A stretch of 64,000 nt of DNA from Leptodactylus fallax (GCA_947044405.1 CAMRHE010000012.1:7684001-7748000); one strand, 5' to 3'; counted from the first letter of the stretch, positions 33,210 through 47,309 are shown. Notes: generated by a model from the letters alone, not told the origin. Translations and numbers: made by a program.

Positions 33210-33642
33210 ATTGTGTAGAGAGCACTGGGGAACATTATATATACTGTGTGGGGGCCACAGGACAGGAAATTGTAAGATACATTGGAGAGGAGGGGAGCTC
33301 ACTAATTTTGCCAGTATGGAGCCCCAAAATTCCTGATTACAGCCCTGTGTGCTATGTCTGCATCACAGCTGCTTCACTATAATCTTGTGCATGCGTGGAG
33401 TGCTCCATAGCCGTGTCATTCTACATACAGGACAGAAGGCTATTACCAGGAAGCTGTTGGGTGGGACCCTAGTACAAGTTCCTCTGGTGGGCCCTAATTC
33501 CTTCAGTCACTGCCCCCCCCCCCTTCTAGAGAGGTCTTTGCTGATTTATAAAGCAGGGACCTGGCAGCTGTGTTTATGATTGGTGACAGCACCAATCATG
33601 GATAATTAAATCCTTAAATGCTGTGGTCAAATGTGACCATGG
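33210..33642. other. Repeat-derived unassigned sequence
   Basis: It contains one diverged 31-bp unit (about 33220-33255) and, at 33540-33640, a GC-poor relative of the AAATGCYGYGGTCAA/TGACC-TGG-AT palindromic repeat, in which the next LTR inserted. I see no gene. Confidence 0.5.
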
Positions 33643-34635
33643 TGTGAACCGAGAGCAAGGCAGGTGGTTTGGACTCCGCAACCAGAAATGAACGCACAAG
33701 CGGTAGTTCAGGAAAAAAAAATATATTTACTATAAGTTAATAAAGGCTAGTTAAAGGTAAAATGACAGGGATAAAAGCAAGCAAAATATACAATATAGCA
33801 TGAACAATTTCAAGGCAAATTCTGCAATGGTTTCTACTTTCACTCTGTCCACTTCTGCAGTATGGACACTGAATGAACAATATACTCAAAACTATCCCTA
33901 ACTGACCCTGACTTCACATTTGGGTGCACCCCCTTTTTCCCAGTGGTCCAGGTGGACCGCTTACAGTCCATAGAAGCGCGCGGTGGGGCCCAAAGTCGGT
34001 CCTTCCTTTTATAGTGAAGCGTCTTCTCCTCACGGTTATCAGGATCTTGGGAGAAATGAAGTCCTCTTTAACAGGGAAACCAACTGAATGCAATGTAATC
34101 CAACAGCAGATTCCACTCAGCACACTGACAGTCCTGCCGAATCCATACACTGAGCTGGGATGTAAGCCGGGATTTAGCAGGTGCTGTCCAGTACGTCAAC
34201 AGCACTGCTAGTCTCTATCTGTGGTATCCATATACACAGTCACAATGTCAGTCTCACTGATCAGCCACTGAGCACAGTTCCTTTCACGTGGACTCACTAG
34301 TCCTGTTGTCTCTTTACACTCTGTTTGTCTCTGGACCAAGATACAGCTTAGCTGTACAGAAAAATCTCCACACCAGTTCAATACAACACAGACACCTGTC
34401 TTCTCTCTTGCCAAGATGGCTGCTGCTCTCTGTCTCGTCACTTCCTGCTTCTCTGCTCACACTCTGTCTGCAGAACAGGCAGGCTGACATAAAAGGTGGG
34501 GGTCTCACTCCAGCATCATGTCACAATTACAAAGGCTGCTGTCTTAAAGGAACATAATCACAGAAATACAGTCAACATTAACAGTTTATACAGACAAATG
34601 AAGCTTAGGACAACATTGGCTGTCTCTTACAATGG
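33639..34635. mobile_element. Solo LTR, 989 bp
   Basis: The insert 33643-34631 begins TGTGAACCGAG and ends TCTCTTACA, flanked by the 4-bp duplication ATGG (33639-33642 and 34632-34635). Removing it restores GTGACCATGGCATCTGAGATG, matching the palindromic repeat seen at 18136-18179 and 54897-54940. No internal retroelement sequence accompanies it. The orientation is undetermined. The open frames inside are short and without domains. Confidence 0.78.
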
Positions 34636-34892
34636 CATCTGAGATGATACTTTTGCTTTCACTCTCCTGTTTGGTTATGGAACAGCTCTCCCACAGGGAT
34701 AGTATGGGAGCTATTCTATTGCTATGGCAGTTTGAAGCCTTCTAATGCTATCTTACTTGTTAAATCTGCCTGTGGCAGGGCTCACTAGCAACACAATAGA
34801 ATTCAATACTGTAATATTGCAGGCTATGGTATAAGTAATCTAATGACTGCTAGTTCAAGTCCTCTAGATGGACTAGAAAAAAAAAATTAACT

Positions 34893-35132
34893 TTTTAGGC
34901 TGAGGCCCCACGTTGTGGAAACGCAGCTTTTTTTGTTGCAAATTTTGCTGCATTTTTTAGAGCCAAAGCCAAGAGTGGACTGAGCAGAAGGGAGAAGTAT
35001 AAGTGCTTCCTATATATTTTCCACTACTTTTGAAACCATTCTTGGCTTTGGCTAAAAAAAAAAAAAAAAAGCTCAGCAAAATCTGTAACAAAAAAAAAAG
35101 CTGCGTTTCCACAACATGGAGCCTCAGCCTTA
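34893..35132. mobile_element. Foldback MITE, GGCTAAGGCCCCAC family, copy C
   Basis: The ends TTAGGCTGAGGCCCCACGTT and (read from the right) TTAAGGCTGAGGCTCCATGT are inverted and run on to GTGGAAACGCAGCTTTTT. The core AGCCAAAGCCAAGA and TCTTGGCTTTGGCT form a second nested palindrome, so the whole copy is nearly one long hairpin. Confidence 0.8.
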
Positions 35133-35649
35133 AAAAAGTTTTTTTCAAAGAAACAAAAATAAACAAAAATATCAAAATAACATAATAATAAACAAAAATA
35201 ACAAAAATAAACAAAAACAAATTAGGTATCCCCACATTGGATATTGCCCACATTATTAAAATATAAAAATATTTATCCCTACATTGAATGCTGTAACAGA
35301 TAAGCAAGTCAAAATGACGAATCTATGTTTTTTTTGCCTTTTTGGCTCGCAAAAAAAAAGATTTAATAAAAAGTGATGAAAACATCACACATTCTCCAAA
35401 ATGATACCAATATAAACTACATCTGGTCTTACAAAACAAGATACGTTTCAAAATTCTGTACACAGAACTATAAAAAAGTTACTAGTGTCACAATATGACA
35501 ATGCAACAAAATGTTAGATTATTTCAAAGTTTTTAATTTGTTCAAAGTTATCAAAGTAAAACAAAAACTATATAAATTTGGTATTGCTGTAATGGAGGTT
35601 ACTTGTAGAATATATGCAATGTGTCATTTTCACTGAACAGCGAACACCA

Positions 35650-36638
35650 TTAAAGTGTAACTAAACTTTTAGACAACGTGATTTTCTGGCAGTATTTAGA
35701 TCATTAATACATTTCGTAATATACTTAATTATCAAATTTTGGCTTCTTTCTGTGAAATCCAACATTTTCACTCTTTCCCTTGCTCCTGTACTGAGAGATG
35801 TCCCTGCCTCTCACTGAATGTTACTATGTATGGAGTAGGGCCTTGGAGTATAGGGATTTATAAAATGTAGAGAAAATGAGGGGAGGGTCAATCAAAAGTT
35901 ATATCTTGGACATTATAAAACGTACAAACTTACTTTAATTTATTAAGAAATTTTTTCACCTTTCTTTGAAATCCTGCATTTATTTATTCTTTCCCTTGCT
36001 TTTGTAGTGAGAGCTTTACCATGTTTCTCACTGCACTGTGTACAGATTGTGTAGGGAAAATAAGAGTGGGGAACCACTTCAAACAGTCATATCTTGATCA
36101 CAGGTACTGTAAAATGTGTCCTATAATAGAGGAAATTATATTCTTTAATATGAAACTAAGGATGCAGTGCTATCTATGTTATTTCCAGAGATATCAATGG
36201 CTGAAAACAAGGTTGAGATTAGGATATTTATATGCTGCATAATATATCTGATATAAATATCCTAATTCCAACTGTGTTTTCAACTAGTGATATCTCTGGA
36301 AATAATACAGATAACACCGCATTATCTCCTCTTTCATATGAAACCAAAAGCAAGTTTGTACGTTTTATAATATCCGGGATATAACTGTTTGAAGTGACCC
36401 TCCCCTCATTTTCTCAACATTTTACACAGCCCCGTACTCCAAGCCAATATTCCATACACACTTACTCAGTGAGAGGCAGGAACAGCTCTCAATACAAAAG
36501 CAAGGGAAAGAATAAAGAGATGCAAGATATCACAGAAAGGAGGCAAAATTCATTAAAAAAGTATATTACAAATATTTATTAATGACACAAATAATGCCAG
36601 AAAACCAAAAGTTGTCCGAAAGTTTAGTTATGCTTTAA
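35650..36638. mobile_element. TTAA-flanked foldback element, 981 bp
   Basis: The inverted ends AGTGTAACTAAACTTT and AGCATAACTAAACTTT abut TTAA (35650-35653, 36635-36638). Complementarity persists into the interior, for example GTCAATCAAAAGTTATATC against GATATAACTGTTTGAAGTGAC, so the arms approach 470 bp. A CTTTCCCTTGCT..GTGAGAG block is also repeated directly at 35770 and 35992. Non-coding. Confidence 0.82.
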
Positions 36639-36639
36639 A

Positions 36640-37628
36640 ACAAAATCAGAAAGAAAATAGGTCAAATGTTGTTTTTTTTTTTCAAGTTCACCACATTGTG
36701 ACATGGTACAGATTAGTAAATAGTGCCATGAAAAAGTTCAATTTGACCTGCAAAAAATAAAAAACGTTAAAAAAGTTATGGCTGAACTAGTTAATAATAA
36801 TTTTATTTATGACACCAACATATTCCACATCACTTTAGAAATCAAAGGGTACATGAACAGACAATATTAGGCATTACTATGTAATAAAATAATTAACATA
36901 TCAAACAGTAGGAATGAGGGCTCCGATTGCAAGAGCTTACAATCTACTATGGAAACCTGGCTCCCTGATGGAAACTTGAGAGAATCCATTATGGTCAATG
37001 GGTTTCATTGGGCACCATTCTTGTCAACAAATGAAGTGGATCTGGAGCTTTTATTTTAATAGCTGTGCTCCTATAGTAAAATTGAGCAGAACAATGGAAA
37101 TACCCACAAATGTGAACAAAGCCTTAAATATATCAGTATGTAAAAATAAACAATAAGCACCAGCAATAAGAAACATAGCAACTAAAAGCACAATATAGGA
37201 AACAAGATACTACAGTACAATATATAGTATAAAAACACAAAATGATCAATACCAAATGTAGAATAAAACTAAAACAGGTATACTGTTGACTGTTGTTTTG
37301 GAGGGTTGGACATTGCCATCATTATTGTTAGGGGTATTGTATTGCCACACCCACAGGTGTAACTTGACACTCAAGCTTCAAAATCTATGACAGAATTCCC
37401 CCAACAATCACATATAATTTATACTACTGGTCTACTAATATAAGGCAAAGGTGTCTTTTGACCTCCTTCAGGTTGTGCTGGGGCTGTAGCCTTTCCCTTT
37501 CTCATAGTTTTGTCCCTGACTGCAGCAACTGAGTGACATAGAGTATAACACAATATTCTCAAATCAGTGTTTTTTTTTTATATGTCTCATAAATTCTATA
37601 TTTTATGCTTGTTCTATTTTTTGTATTA
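36640..37628. other. Unassigned stretch
   Basis: AT-rich with no recognised gene. The segment 36790-36960 (TTTATTTATGACACCAACATATTC..CTTACAATCTA) resembles a dispersed vertebrate repeat, without definable ends. Confidence 0.35.
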
Positions 37629-38022
37629 TACACACGTGGACAAAATTGTTGGAACCCCTCGTTTAACACTAGAAGTCCCAGAAATTTCGAGCTCCCCCTT
37701 GAAGTCCTGAAAGAGGGTCAAATGACCCTTAGTCCAAACAGACAACTCTGATGGCTCCAATTAGCATCCTTTCATTTGTAAATGTGGCCATTGTCTGAGG
37801 AATCTGCAGGGGGCAATTGTGTTGATCCACCTCAAGTCTTGTAAGAGAGTGTAAACAAAAGAATGTAAGATGCTTTTGAGTGTGTCTGCCCATCCCCCAG
37901 CTGCATTGTTGTGCTGGGAATATGCATAAGGTTGCTAACACCTTAGCAAATTTGCATGCAGCCTTTTGTGCTGTGGGGGATGTGAAGGGACTGCTTCACC
38001 TATTTTGTTCACAAGAAACAAA

Positions 38023-39763
38023 ATGCAGAGAAGGCACACCATTCAACAGGCATTGGAACTGATCCTGAGCAACACCAACCCTTCTGACTCAGATGGAGAA
38101 GACATAGTCCTTCAACTGGATTCGAACTCTGAGCTGTCTTCAGGTTAGATTTTTTCAAATTACCGATTTTTATTTCCTGACTATCTTTTTATTTAGAACC
38201 AAAACAAAATGTTAATTTGAAATTATTTATCTTGCAGATGAGGAGACTCCTCCTCTACCAAAAAAGAGAGCTCGGTTGGCGAGTGAGCCGACAGAGACCA
38301 CAAAAGATGGCACAGTGTGGCGTGAAGTAGAAGTGGGGAAACGTCTCCATTTCACCCCAATAGAACCGTACCCTACAGATGGAGAGCCAAGTGCTAAGGC
38401 CAGACGAAGTGTCCGGAGTCGCCTTCAGAGCTTCCTCTGTTTTATCACTCTTGACATGCTTCGTAGCATTCAAGAATGGACTACTCAACATGCACGTCAC
38501 ACGGAGCAGGTGGATTAGTTCATGGATCTCCCGGAACTAATGGCATTTATTTCAGTCATTATCTTGCGGGGGGTGACCAAGGTTCCATCACTACATGACA
38601 GCTGGTCAGCAAACCTAGCAAACCCAAGGATCATTGCAACTATGACCCGAAACCGCTTCCAAGACATCATGCAACACCTACGCTTTGATGACATGTTCAC
38701 ACGCAGTGAGCGAGTGGAGACCGATAAGTTTGCTGCAATCTCCGATGTGTGGAGATCGTTTGTCACCAACTGCATCGCATCCTACAACCCTGGTCGACAC
38801 ATCACTATTGATGAACAGCTTTTCCCATCAAAGACTCGCTGCTGTTTTCTGCAATACATTGCAACAAAACCAGACAAGTTTGGCATCAAGTTTTGGGTGG
38901 CTTGTGACTTGAAATCAAAGTACATCTGTAATGTCCTCCCATATCTTGGCAAGGACCCCAGTCGTCCCAGCGGGGAGAGACTGTCCGAAACTGTAGTGAT
39001 GAGGCTGATGGAACCATTCATGGACAAGGGCAGAACTGTAACCACGGACAATTTCTTTACATCATTGTCACTTGCACAACGACTGCTTAGCCGGAAAACC
39101 ACTATCCTCGGCACAGTCAACAAGAGTCGCCGGGAAATTCCTCAATCCGCTAGACAGATGGACCGCACTGAATTCACCACTCAGGTGTTTTCAACCACTG
39201 GTGCCACACTGACAGTGTATGCACCCAAACGAAAGAAGGCCGTCTACATTCTCAGCAGCATGCACAGCGTGGTTGAGACTGAGGATACCAACAAAAGGAA
39301 GCCAAACACGGGCACACAATACAACCACACAAAGTGCGGTGTGGATGTAATGGACCAAATGCTGCGGGAGTACAGCGTGCGTGCAGGAAAACGGAGATGG
39401 CCATTCGCCGTGTTCTACAACATGATTGACATGGCAGCACTGAATGCTCATGTTCTTTATCAGGCATGCACTGGGGTGCAGGAGAGATGGGTGGACTTCC
39501 TGGTTGAGCTTGCAAAAGAGTTAGGTGGCTCTCATGTGACTGAAAAGAAGGCATGCAAGGAGAAACTCCTTCGGCAACAACCTTCCACACCCAGCCCTGG
39601 CAAAAGGGCGAAGTGTCAGGTCAACCATCGATGCACGAACAATTGTGCAACTGAGAGATGTGTTGACTGCTACAAATACACGTGTGGCAAATGTACCAGG
39701 GACATACCCAGGCAGTGCCAGGTATGTTCCGACAGTGCAGACAGACTGCTGAGTAAGTGCTGA
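38023..39763 (+). pseudogene. piggyBac transposase, two exons, one in-frame stop
   Basis: Exon 1 is 38023-38143 (MQRRHTIQQALELIL). A 94-bp intron (GT 38144, AG 38237) follows, then exon 2, whose frame joins correctly as SSDEETPPLPKKRAR, a likely nuclear signal. In exon 2 TAG at 38516-38518 interrupts the frame just before FMDLPELMAF. The downstream 413-codon segment holds the DDD catalytic triad: D97 in ITIDEQ, D176 in TTDNFF and D275 in GVDVMDQ. The C-terminus is a cysteine-rich zinc-binding domain (CTNNC, CVDC, CGKC, CQVC) that binds the ends. Total length is about 548 codons. Only the one stop is evident. Confidence 0.92.
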
Positions 39764-39772
39764 AATGCTAGT

Positions 39773-40023
39773 CACACAAGAAGGACATGCCACTCACACA
39801 CACACACGCAGCCCCCCACAGCAGCCTATTGTAAATATGTGTGGAATTGTTTTATTCCTTGTATTTTTTTTATTATTTTCATAACAAAAATAAAAAGCAT
39901 AGAAACAAATAACAGTTGTTCTTCTGTATATTTACATTTTTGTATATTTAGATTCAAGTCAATGGGTGCAGAAAAAAAAAAAAATCGCAGTTACTGAGTG
40001 AGTCACACAAGAAGGACATGCCA

Positions 40024-40069
<46 letters not shown>

Positions 40070-40292
40070 GCCCCCCACAGCAACCTATTGTAAATATGTG
40101 TGGAATTGTTTTATTCCTTGTATTTTTTTTATTATTTTCATAACAAAAATAAAAAGCATGGAAACAAATAACAGATGTTCTTTTGTATATTTACATTTTT
40201 GTATATTTAGATTCAAGTCAATGGGTGCAGAAAAAAAAAAAATCGCAAAAAAATCGCAGTTACTGAGTGAGTCACACAAGAAGGACATGCCA

Positions 40293-40332
<40 letters not shown>

Positions 40333-40551
40333 GCCCCCCACAGCAGCCTATTGTAAATATGTGTGGAATTGTTTTATTCCTTGTATTTTTTTTATTATTT
40401 TCATAACAAAAATAAAAAGCATGGAAACAAATAACAGTTGTTGTTTTGTATATTTACATTTTTGTATGTTTAGATTCAAGTCAATGGGTGCAGAAAAAAA
40501 AAAATCGCAAAAAAATCGCAGTTACTGAGTGAGTCACACAAGAAGGACATG

Positions 40552-40626
<75 letters not shown>

Positions 40627-40851
40627 GCCCCCCACAGCAGCCTATTGTAAATATGTGTGGAATTGTTTTATTCCTTGTATTTTTTTTATTATCTTCATAA
40701 CAAAAATAAAAAGCATGGAAACAAATAACAGTTGTTCTTTTGTATATTTACATTTTTGTATATTTAGATTCAAGTCAATGGGTGCAGAAAAAAAAAAAAA
40801 ATCGCAAAAAAATCGCAGTTACTGAGTGAGTCACACAAGAAGGACATGCCA

Positions 40852-40903
<52 letters not shown>

Positions 40904-40930
40904 GCCCCCCACAGCAGCCTATTGTAAATC
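39773..40930. repeat. 3' UTR tandem repeat with CA microsatellites, 4.5 copies
   Basis: The unit starts CACACAAGAAGGACATGCCA at 39773, 40004, 40273, 40535 and 40832 (periods 231, 269, 262 and 297). Each has a (CA)n run, the block GCAGCCCCCCACAGCARCC, a CAAAAATAAAAAGCAT polyadenylation-type signal and an A-rich TCGCA tail. Length differences come from CA and A runs. It begins ten bases after the transposase stop codon. Confidence 0.93.
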
Positions 40931-41076
40931 CTGTGGTGTGACAGTAATGGCCTTAATTACAGAACAAAAGCGGTGATTATAGGTTGTTTGCTTAAATCCT
41001 TCAGGTCATTCGACCCGTCTCTGGGTTCCAAAGGTAGAAATGTTAAATGACCCCTCTCTGGGACTTCTAGTGTTAA

Positions 41077-41954
<878 letters not shown>

Positions 41955-41959
41955 TGTGT

Positions 41960-44900
41960 ATGCTAATATTTTACAGTCTTTAGAGAAGTTGATTCATTCC
42001 TTAGTACACTTTCCATTTATGTGATAGTTATATTCCTTCCTTCCTTATATAAGTGTTTATATGTCTTTTTTTCAGCTTTCCATAAATCAATGTAAATTGA
42101 ATCTCAAACTTGAAATTACAGAATGCCGCGTACAATATTGTACTTTATCATTAGATTTTCCTTAAAGGATGAAATACTGTAATGAAGCAAAAAGTTGTTG
42201 CAAATCCAGAGGTTGACTCTTTATTTGAGACATACCTTATTAGCTATTACTCTCTGCCTTATCGTCTATGGTTTCGGATAATGCTACAAATCTTTATGTT
42301 TTATTTTAGCTTTGAATGTAAATCCTTTTGGTTCTCCTTGCTTTCCAAGAAAAAAGTGCTGTCAAATATGGAGTCACATTTAAAATCTTATTCTATAAAC
42401 CTAAATTCTTGTTCAATGTTCAACAAGCATAGGCACAAGTCGGCTTTCTAGCAGTATATAAATCCACTTATGCATGAAAGGTCCTCTTTAAATTGCATGT
42501 AACAGTTGTAATTGCGCACTCCTTAACTAACTACACACAATGTAAATATGATAATGGATGCATCAAGGCAAATAACACAATCCAACCATTGGGACCCAGT
42601 TGCCATGTTTCTTTTGTTACCCAGTTTTCTTCATCTTGTTTGTTTTATGTTATGGTTTTACATTTTATGCTATAGTCAGGTAATGTAAACCTTTGCAATT
42701 TGTTATATTGTTCAAATGCTAAAAAAAAATTAAACAACTTTATTTTGATTCAAAATATTCTTCACTTTTCTATCTATAATTTTTATGCATACTTGTTGCC
42801 ATTGTTATATACTACAAGCAAATCCTGTGTTTTTAGTGATTCCACAGTCAACTATTTACAAAGTTTTAAGTTTAATATTTTTTGCATTTTGGCTATTTTA
42901 CCAATAGTTACAGAGAATGTAATATAAAACGTCTTACATACAAATTATAAAAAAGGTATTGTTTAAAAATTGTTTAAAATATCGATGATATGAGTCTATA
43001 AATACTAAATACAATACCAAGGGTATAAGTCTATAAATACTACATACAATATTTGTTCATATGTTCACAGAAACTATGATATGAGAAGTTGCACTGAAAA
43101 CATTAGACTATCACCAAAAAGGGAATTATAAGTTGCTAATTTTTATTTTAATTGCATAAAAGCAATACAAATACATTTTGGCACACATATCCTCTAAGTT
43201 ACACTTATCAAAGATGTTTTCTTTTAAAGTAAGCTACTGATAATATTTCCTAGAAAATTATATATATAGTGCAACAATTCTAGTGAGAATAGAACTGTAG
43301 CTTTAAAATATGTTAAACGTTTTCAACATCTAGATAAACTCAAACCAACAAAGCCCTATGTCCTGGCTCATTGACTTATATTAGCATCTTGTAACCATCT
43401 GTTGGGCAGCCACAAAGCTCTTTACTTTCAAGTTTCCCAAGACATGTGTCTCAAACCAGTCTCTGAAACCAATATGGTCCATGAGTATTATTTGTTTAGA
43501 GAAAAAAAAAATGTGAAAATATTTATACTATGTAATTCATATATAATGAACCAAACAGATAACAAAATAAACCACTTCACTTTAGGCAGCATAGAATACC
43601 AAAATGAAACTTGGATTTGAGTAGCACACAATACCAAGAAGTAAAGCCATGTGTGGGCTCTATGTGAGGTTTGTATGCTTGTAATGCCATACTTCATACA
43701 CTCAATTTGTATTTTCAGGTGTTACTCTTTATTGGAAATCATAAATTTTATTACATGGTTTCAGGTTCTAATATTTTAGAGTAGTAAAGAGGTTAAAGAC
43801 AAATTATATTAATTGAAGGAAATGTTTACAGGGAAATAAATGAAACTTAGGAATTATTTACAAGGAGATCGTGTTTGCAAAGTTTACTAAATTTCATATC
43901 ACAGAATTTTGAATAAACAGACAATATTGTAAAAAATTGAGCAATTGAGATGGAACCTTTCAAGTAAATGAAAGTAGAGATGTTACAGTGGTAAGATAAA
44001 ATATTTTATTTAAATATCCTCAACAATTCTGGTGAAAAGTAAAGGTTAGATATTGAAATTGAGGCTTAGCAGTTAGCTCAGTATGTTAATCAGAAATGTT
44101 TTTATCTATTGTTCAATCAGTCTGTCTGTCTACACCAGGTTTCGACTGTTTGATAGAAAAACAAATATGCATTGCACAGGGCAAAACAGACAGTTTTCAG
44201 TAGAAACTGTTCTATTCAGTTCCTAAAATCTGTGGCATAAAAAGCCTGAAAAATGTTATCAATTTACACAAGCTTTGTTAGCACACCCTTGACTGCACGA
44301 CTAATACTAAATATAATCCAAAAAATTATTTAAAGTTTTTAACTTTTTACTTTCTGTTGAGTAATACACAGAGTAACATAACTGAAAACGAAACACAGAT
44401 TATGACTAATGCTTACATCATTCATTGTGACAATGGCATATGTGACATGCACTCCTACAATACAAGACTGTTCTCTAACTGTCTTGATGTCTCACATCTA
44501 ATTGAAAGCAGTACTCACAATAGACACATCAAGTAAAACAACAATTTAAACAACATGAACAGTCTATGACAACTTTGCATCTTAAAAGTTTCAAGTTTAT
44601 TAAACTAAAAGTAATAAAAAGAAACAAAACAGAACTCAGGCACATACAGCATCTTGAACAATTGTAAGTTGAATTCCCTTGGTGAAAACTTGACTTTGAA
44701 TACAATGATGGCAGGGTGATCTTCTGCTTAAACATATTTGGGCATAGGGTGGCCAAAATTTTCTAGAGGTTTTAGCCATGTATTGTTTTTTTTTCTGCCT
44801 TTACATTGACAGCCTCTAATCATGCTGAAATAAATACAATACAGATTGTGGTGATTGTGGTCCAAAGTTCCATATTTTTATACAGCTATGTTGTTCCATG

Positions 44901-47077
44901 TAATGAGGAATCACGTATGGAAAAAAAAAAAACTTTTGCGAAGTTCCTTCATTATAAAAGGTTAAAAAGCCTTCATTGGCAGTTCTGACATTTATGGTTG
45001 CAACTTTAGTGCAGCAGGCAGCATAATTCTTGCTGTCAAAGTAGTATCTGACAAAACCCTTTATGGTCTCTTGAGTGCCATTTGGATTAGTCAAATGACA
45101 GACCTGACACAGCATTGTGGCTTCAGTTATAAACTGCAGATGTAAATAGTGGCTTATATACAGAATTATTTGGATGATATGTCTTGTTGCTCATCTTTAC
45201 AAGCAATTTTTATATACCTTCACTGCTAATAGGGAATGTTACTAGAATGTTTTTGGTGTACCCAGTTGTAGTCAACATATTTTTTAACCAATTGTCTTTG
45301 ATATAAAAGGTCCCATCCCCCCATCCTGACCATCTCACATATGGAAAAAACAAAACAAAACAACATGCACAGAAAAATAATTTGACATTAATAATTTTGA
45401 GTGTGACTTTCACAGCTACTATTTGCATTTTTTAAAATAAAAAGGATGTTAGTTTGTTGAAGCACAGCAACAGCAGCAATTGAATGCTGGAGGAACTATA
45501 TTGTGCTGACAGTAGATGACTCTGTGTAATTTCTCCAGCACATTAAATAAATAATGATACAATATGTGCACTCTCTTGTTATGAAGTAAATAGTTATCTC
45601 TTGTATTCTCCAAGTTGCTTATGTTACTGAAAAGGTTGATGCTAGAATAGGAATAAGTAGGTTCTTCATGGCGTGGATCCAGTAAGTGGTGCTGCCTTTG
45701 CTCTGGCGTGTTAGCTGTGCAGTCTGACAAGCTCCAACCACTAGCCCGTCACAGCTAACACACCCTTTACCCCAGCATTTCTTGTTACAATGTGATCCAA
45801 GTTACAGTAAGTAAATATTGCTCTCTTAAAGGCAACCCTAACCCACCTGCTTTGATGTGAACCCGGCATGTTTCCTAACACCCCAGGAGCTGAGGAAGTG
45901 CCACCTACTGGATTTATATCAAATATGTTGCATGTTTGTATTAGCACTGCCATATTGAGTGCTGCTGAAAAACTGAAACCTGCAAAGTGTACTATTACTT
46001 CTTCTGTGAGAATTAACACTGCTATATGATAATCGCTATACAGTGAATATGTGCATGAAACTAGGTGCAAATTACTGATGGCTACATTTGGCTTTTACAT
46101 TTGACAGATGGACTAGAGGGATCAGACAATTGTATGGACCAGACAATTGTATGGCCAGACTGATGTAGTTGCTATGGGCTGTCATTTTGTAATGAAAATG
46201 TAGCAGACCACCAAAACACCCTTTTTGCATTTATCTGGCCAGTCCAGTCTATAGCCTCACACATATATATGTCAGGATATATACCAGACATATACCATGA
46301 TTATGCACCACTGATAATGTGATAAAATGGAACCTTCCTAATAATATTTCAATACTGGTGGCTTTTTTCCCCACGATTCATGATACAAATTAATCAAGTA
46401 TAACATGTGTGGAGCTATTAAACAACTCTGCATGTTAGAGCTCTATTTGCTTTGTCTACTTGTACAGCACACTCATTTTGTGGAAATTCGATACTGATTT
46501 GTAGGTGGAACCACCACAACTTGTTTACCTAGCAAATCAAAAAAATGGATTTAAAATGACCTCAAAATACATATTTTGGTTAAAACATATTTTGTGTATA
46601 AAAATGTTATTATAAAAAGAATGAGATTATCCAGTTCACAAGGACTAGATAATATGGACAAGAAATGTTGAACAAAATAGAACTCCAACAAAACTTAGTG
46701 TTTCTTATCAAACAAACAAAAAGTTTCTTCATACATTAATCAGACAGAAGTGAAGTGGAAGCGGCAGCTGCACATTGTACTGGGATCCTTGTCATGTTTT
46801 CTAAGGACATGGCTTGATAATGGTGTCTACACTGGAGAGTTTACAAGTCATTTCTGGATTGCATTACCATACTTTTGTGGTTTGCAAGAAGAAATAAACA
46901 TTTATGAAGTGTTGTAGAACCAGAAATGTTTAAATAGGCGCACACAATTCGTGTCTGGATAGTGAGGTCTCTGGTCACAATTTTTTATTAAAGTATTGAA
47001 AACAAACATTGAAGGTCGTACATGATAAAATATAATGGCCAACATAAGAGGTAATGAACAATTTATGGACAAATATT
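41960..47077. other. Long unassigned AT-rich region
   Basis: No transposon ends, LTRs or known domains were seen. A minus-strand frame at 44816-45115 (MLCQVCHLTNPNGTQ..) has a protein-like composition, but I do not recognise it and it ends in low-complexity F residues. A short duplication, ARTCTATAAATACTAMATAC, lies at 42990 and 43027. This may be ancestral, non-repetitive host DNA. Confidence 0.45.
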
Positions 47078-47272
47078 TAGTACTGTGCAAAAATTTTAAG
47101 CAGGCGTGGAAAAAACGATACAAAATAACAATACTTTAAAAAATAGAAGTGTTAATAGTTTATTTTTGTCAAATAACAAAATTAAATGAATGAACAAAAG
47201 AGAAATCTAAATCAAATCAATATTTGGTGTGACTGCCCTTTGGGGGAGGAGTGCTGGATGATATATATAATA

Positions 47273-47273
47273 T

Positions 47274-47308
<35 letters not shown>

Positions 47309-47309
47309 T
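47273..47309. repeat. (GATA)n microsatellite
   Basis: About nine GATA units, inside a decayed Tc1-like copy and directly before its C-terminal coding remnant. Confidence 0.9.

Larger units (their letters stand above)
37663..41076 (+). mobile_element. piggyBac element, 3406 bp
   Basis: The ends CACTAGAAGTCCCAGA are inverted at 37667 and 41072 and flanked by TTAA (37663-37666, 41073-41076), the defining piggyBac duplication. Subterminal GGTCAAATGACC-type motifs occur inside both ends. It carries a transposase gene with one intron and then a 3' region of tandem repeats. Host sequence on both sides is the terminal repeat of a Tc1-like element, so the order of insertion is certain. Confidence 0.95.

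Noticed and set aside
38522..39763. Treating the 413-codon piggyBac frame as a complete domesticated gene
   Set aside because: Upstream coding in the same frame, an intron, matching inverted ends and TTAA duplications show that it is the truncated-looking 3' part of a transposon gene with a stop.
40529..40825. Frame encoding a poly-Thr-His tract
   Set aside because: This is translation of the (CA)n microsatellite in the piggyBac 3' repeats.
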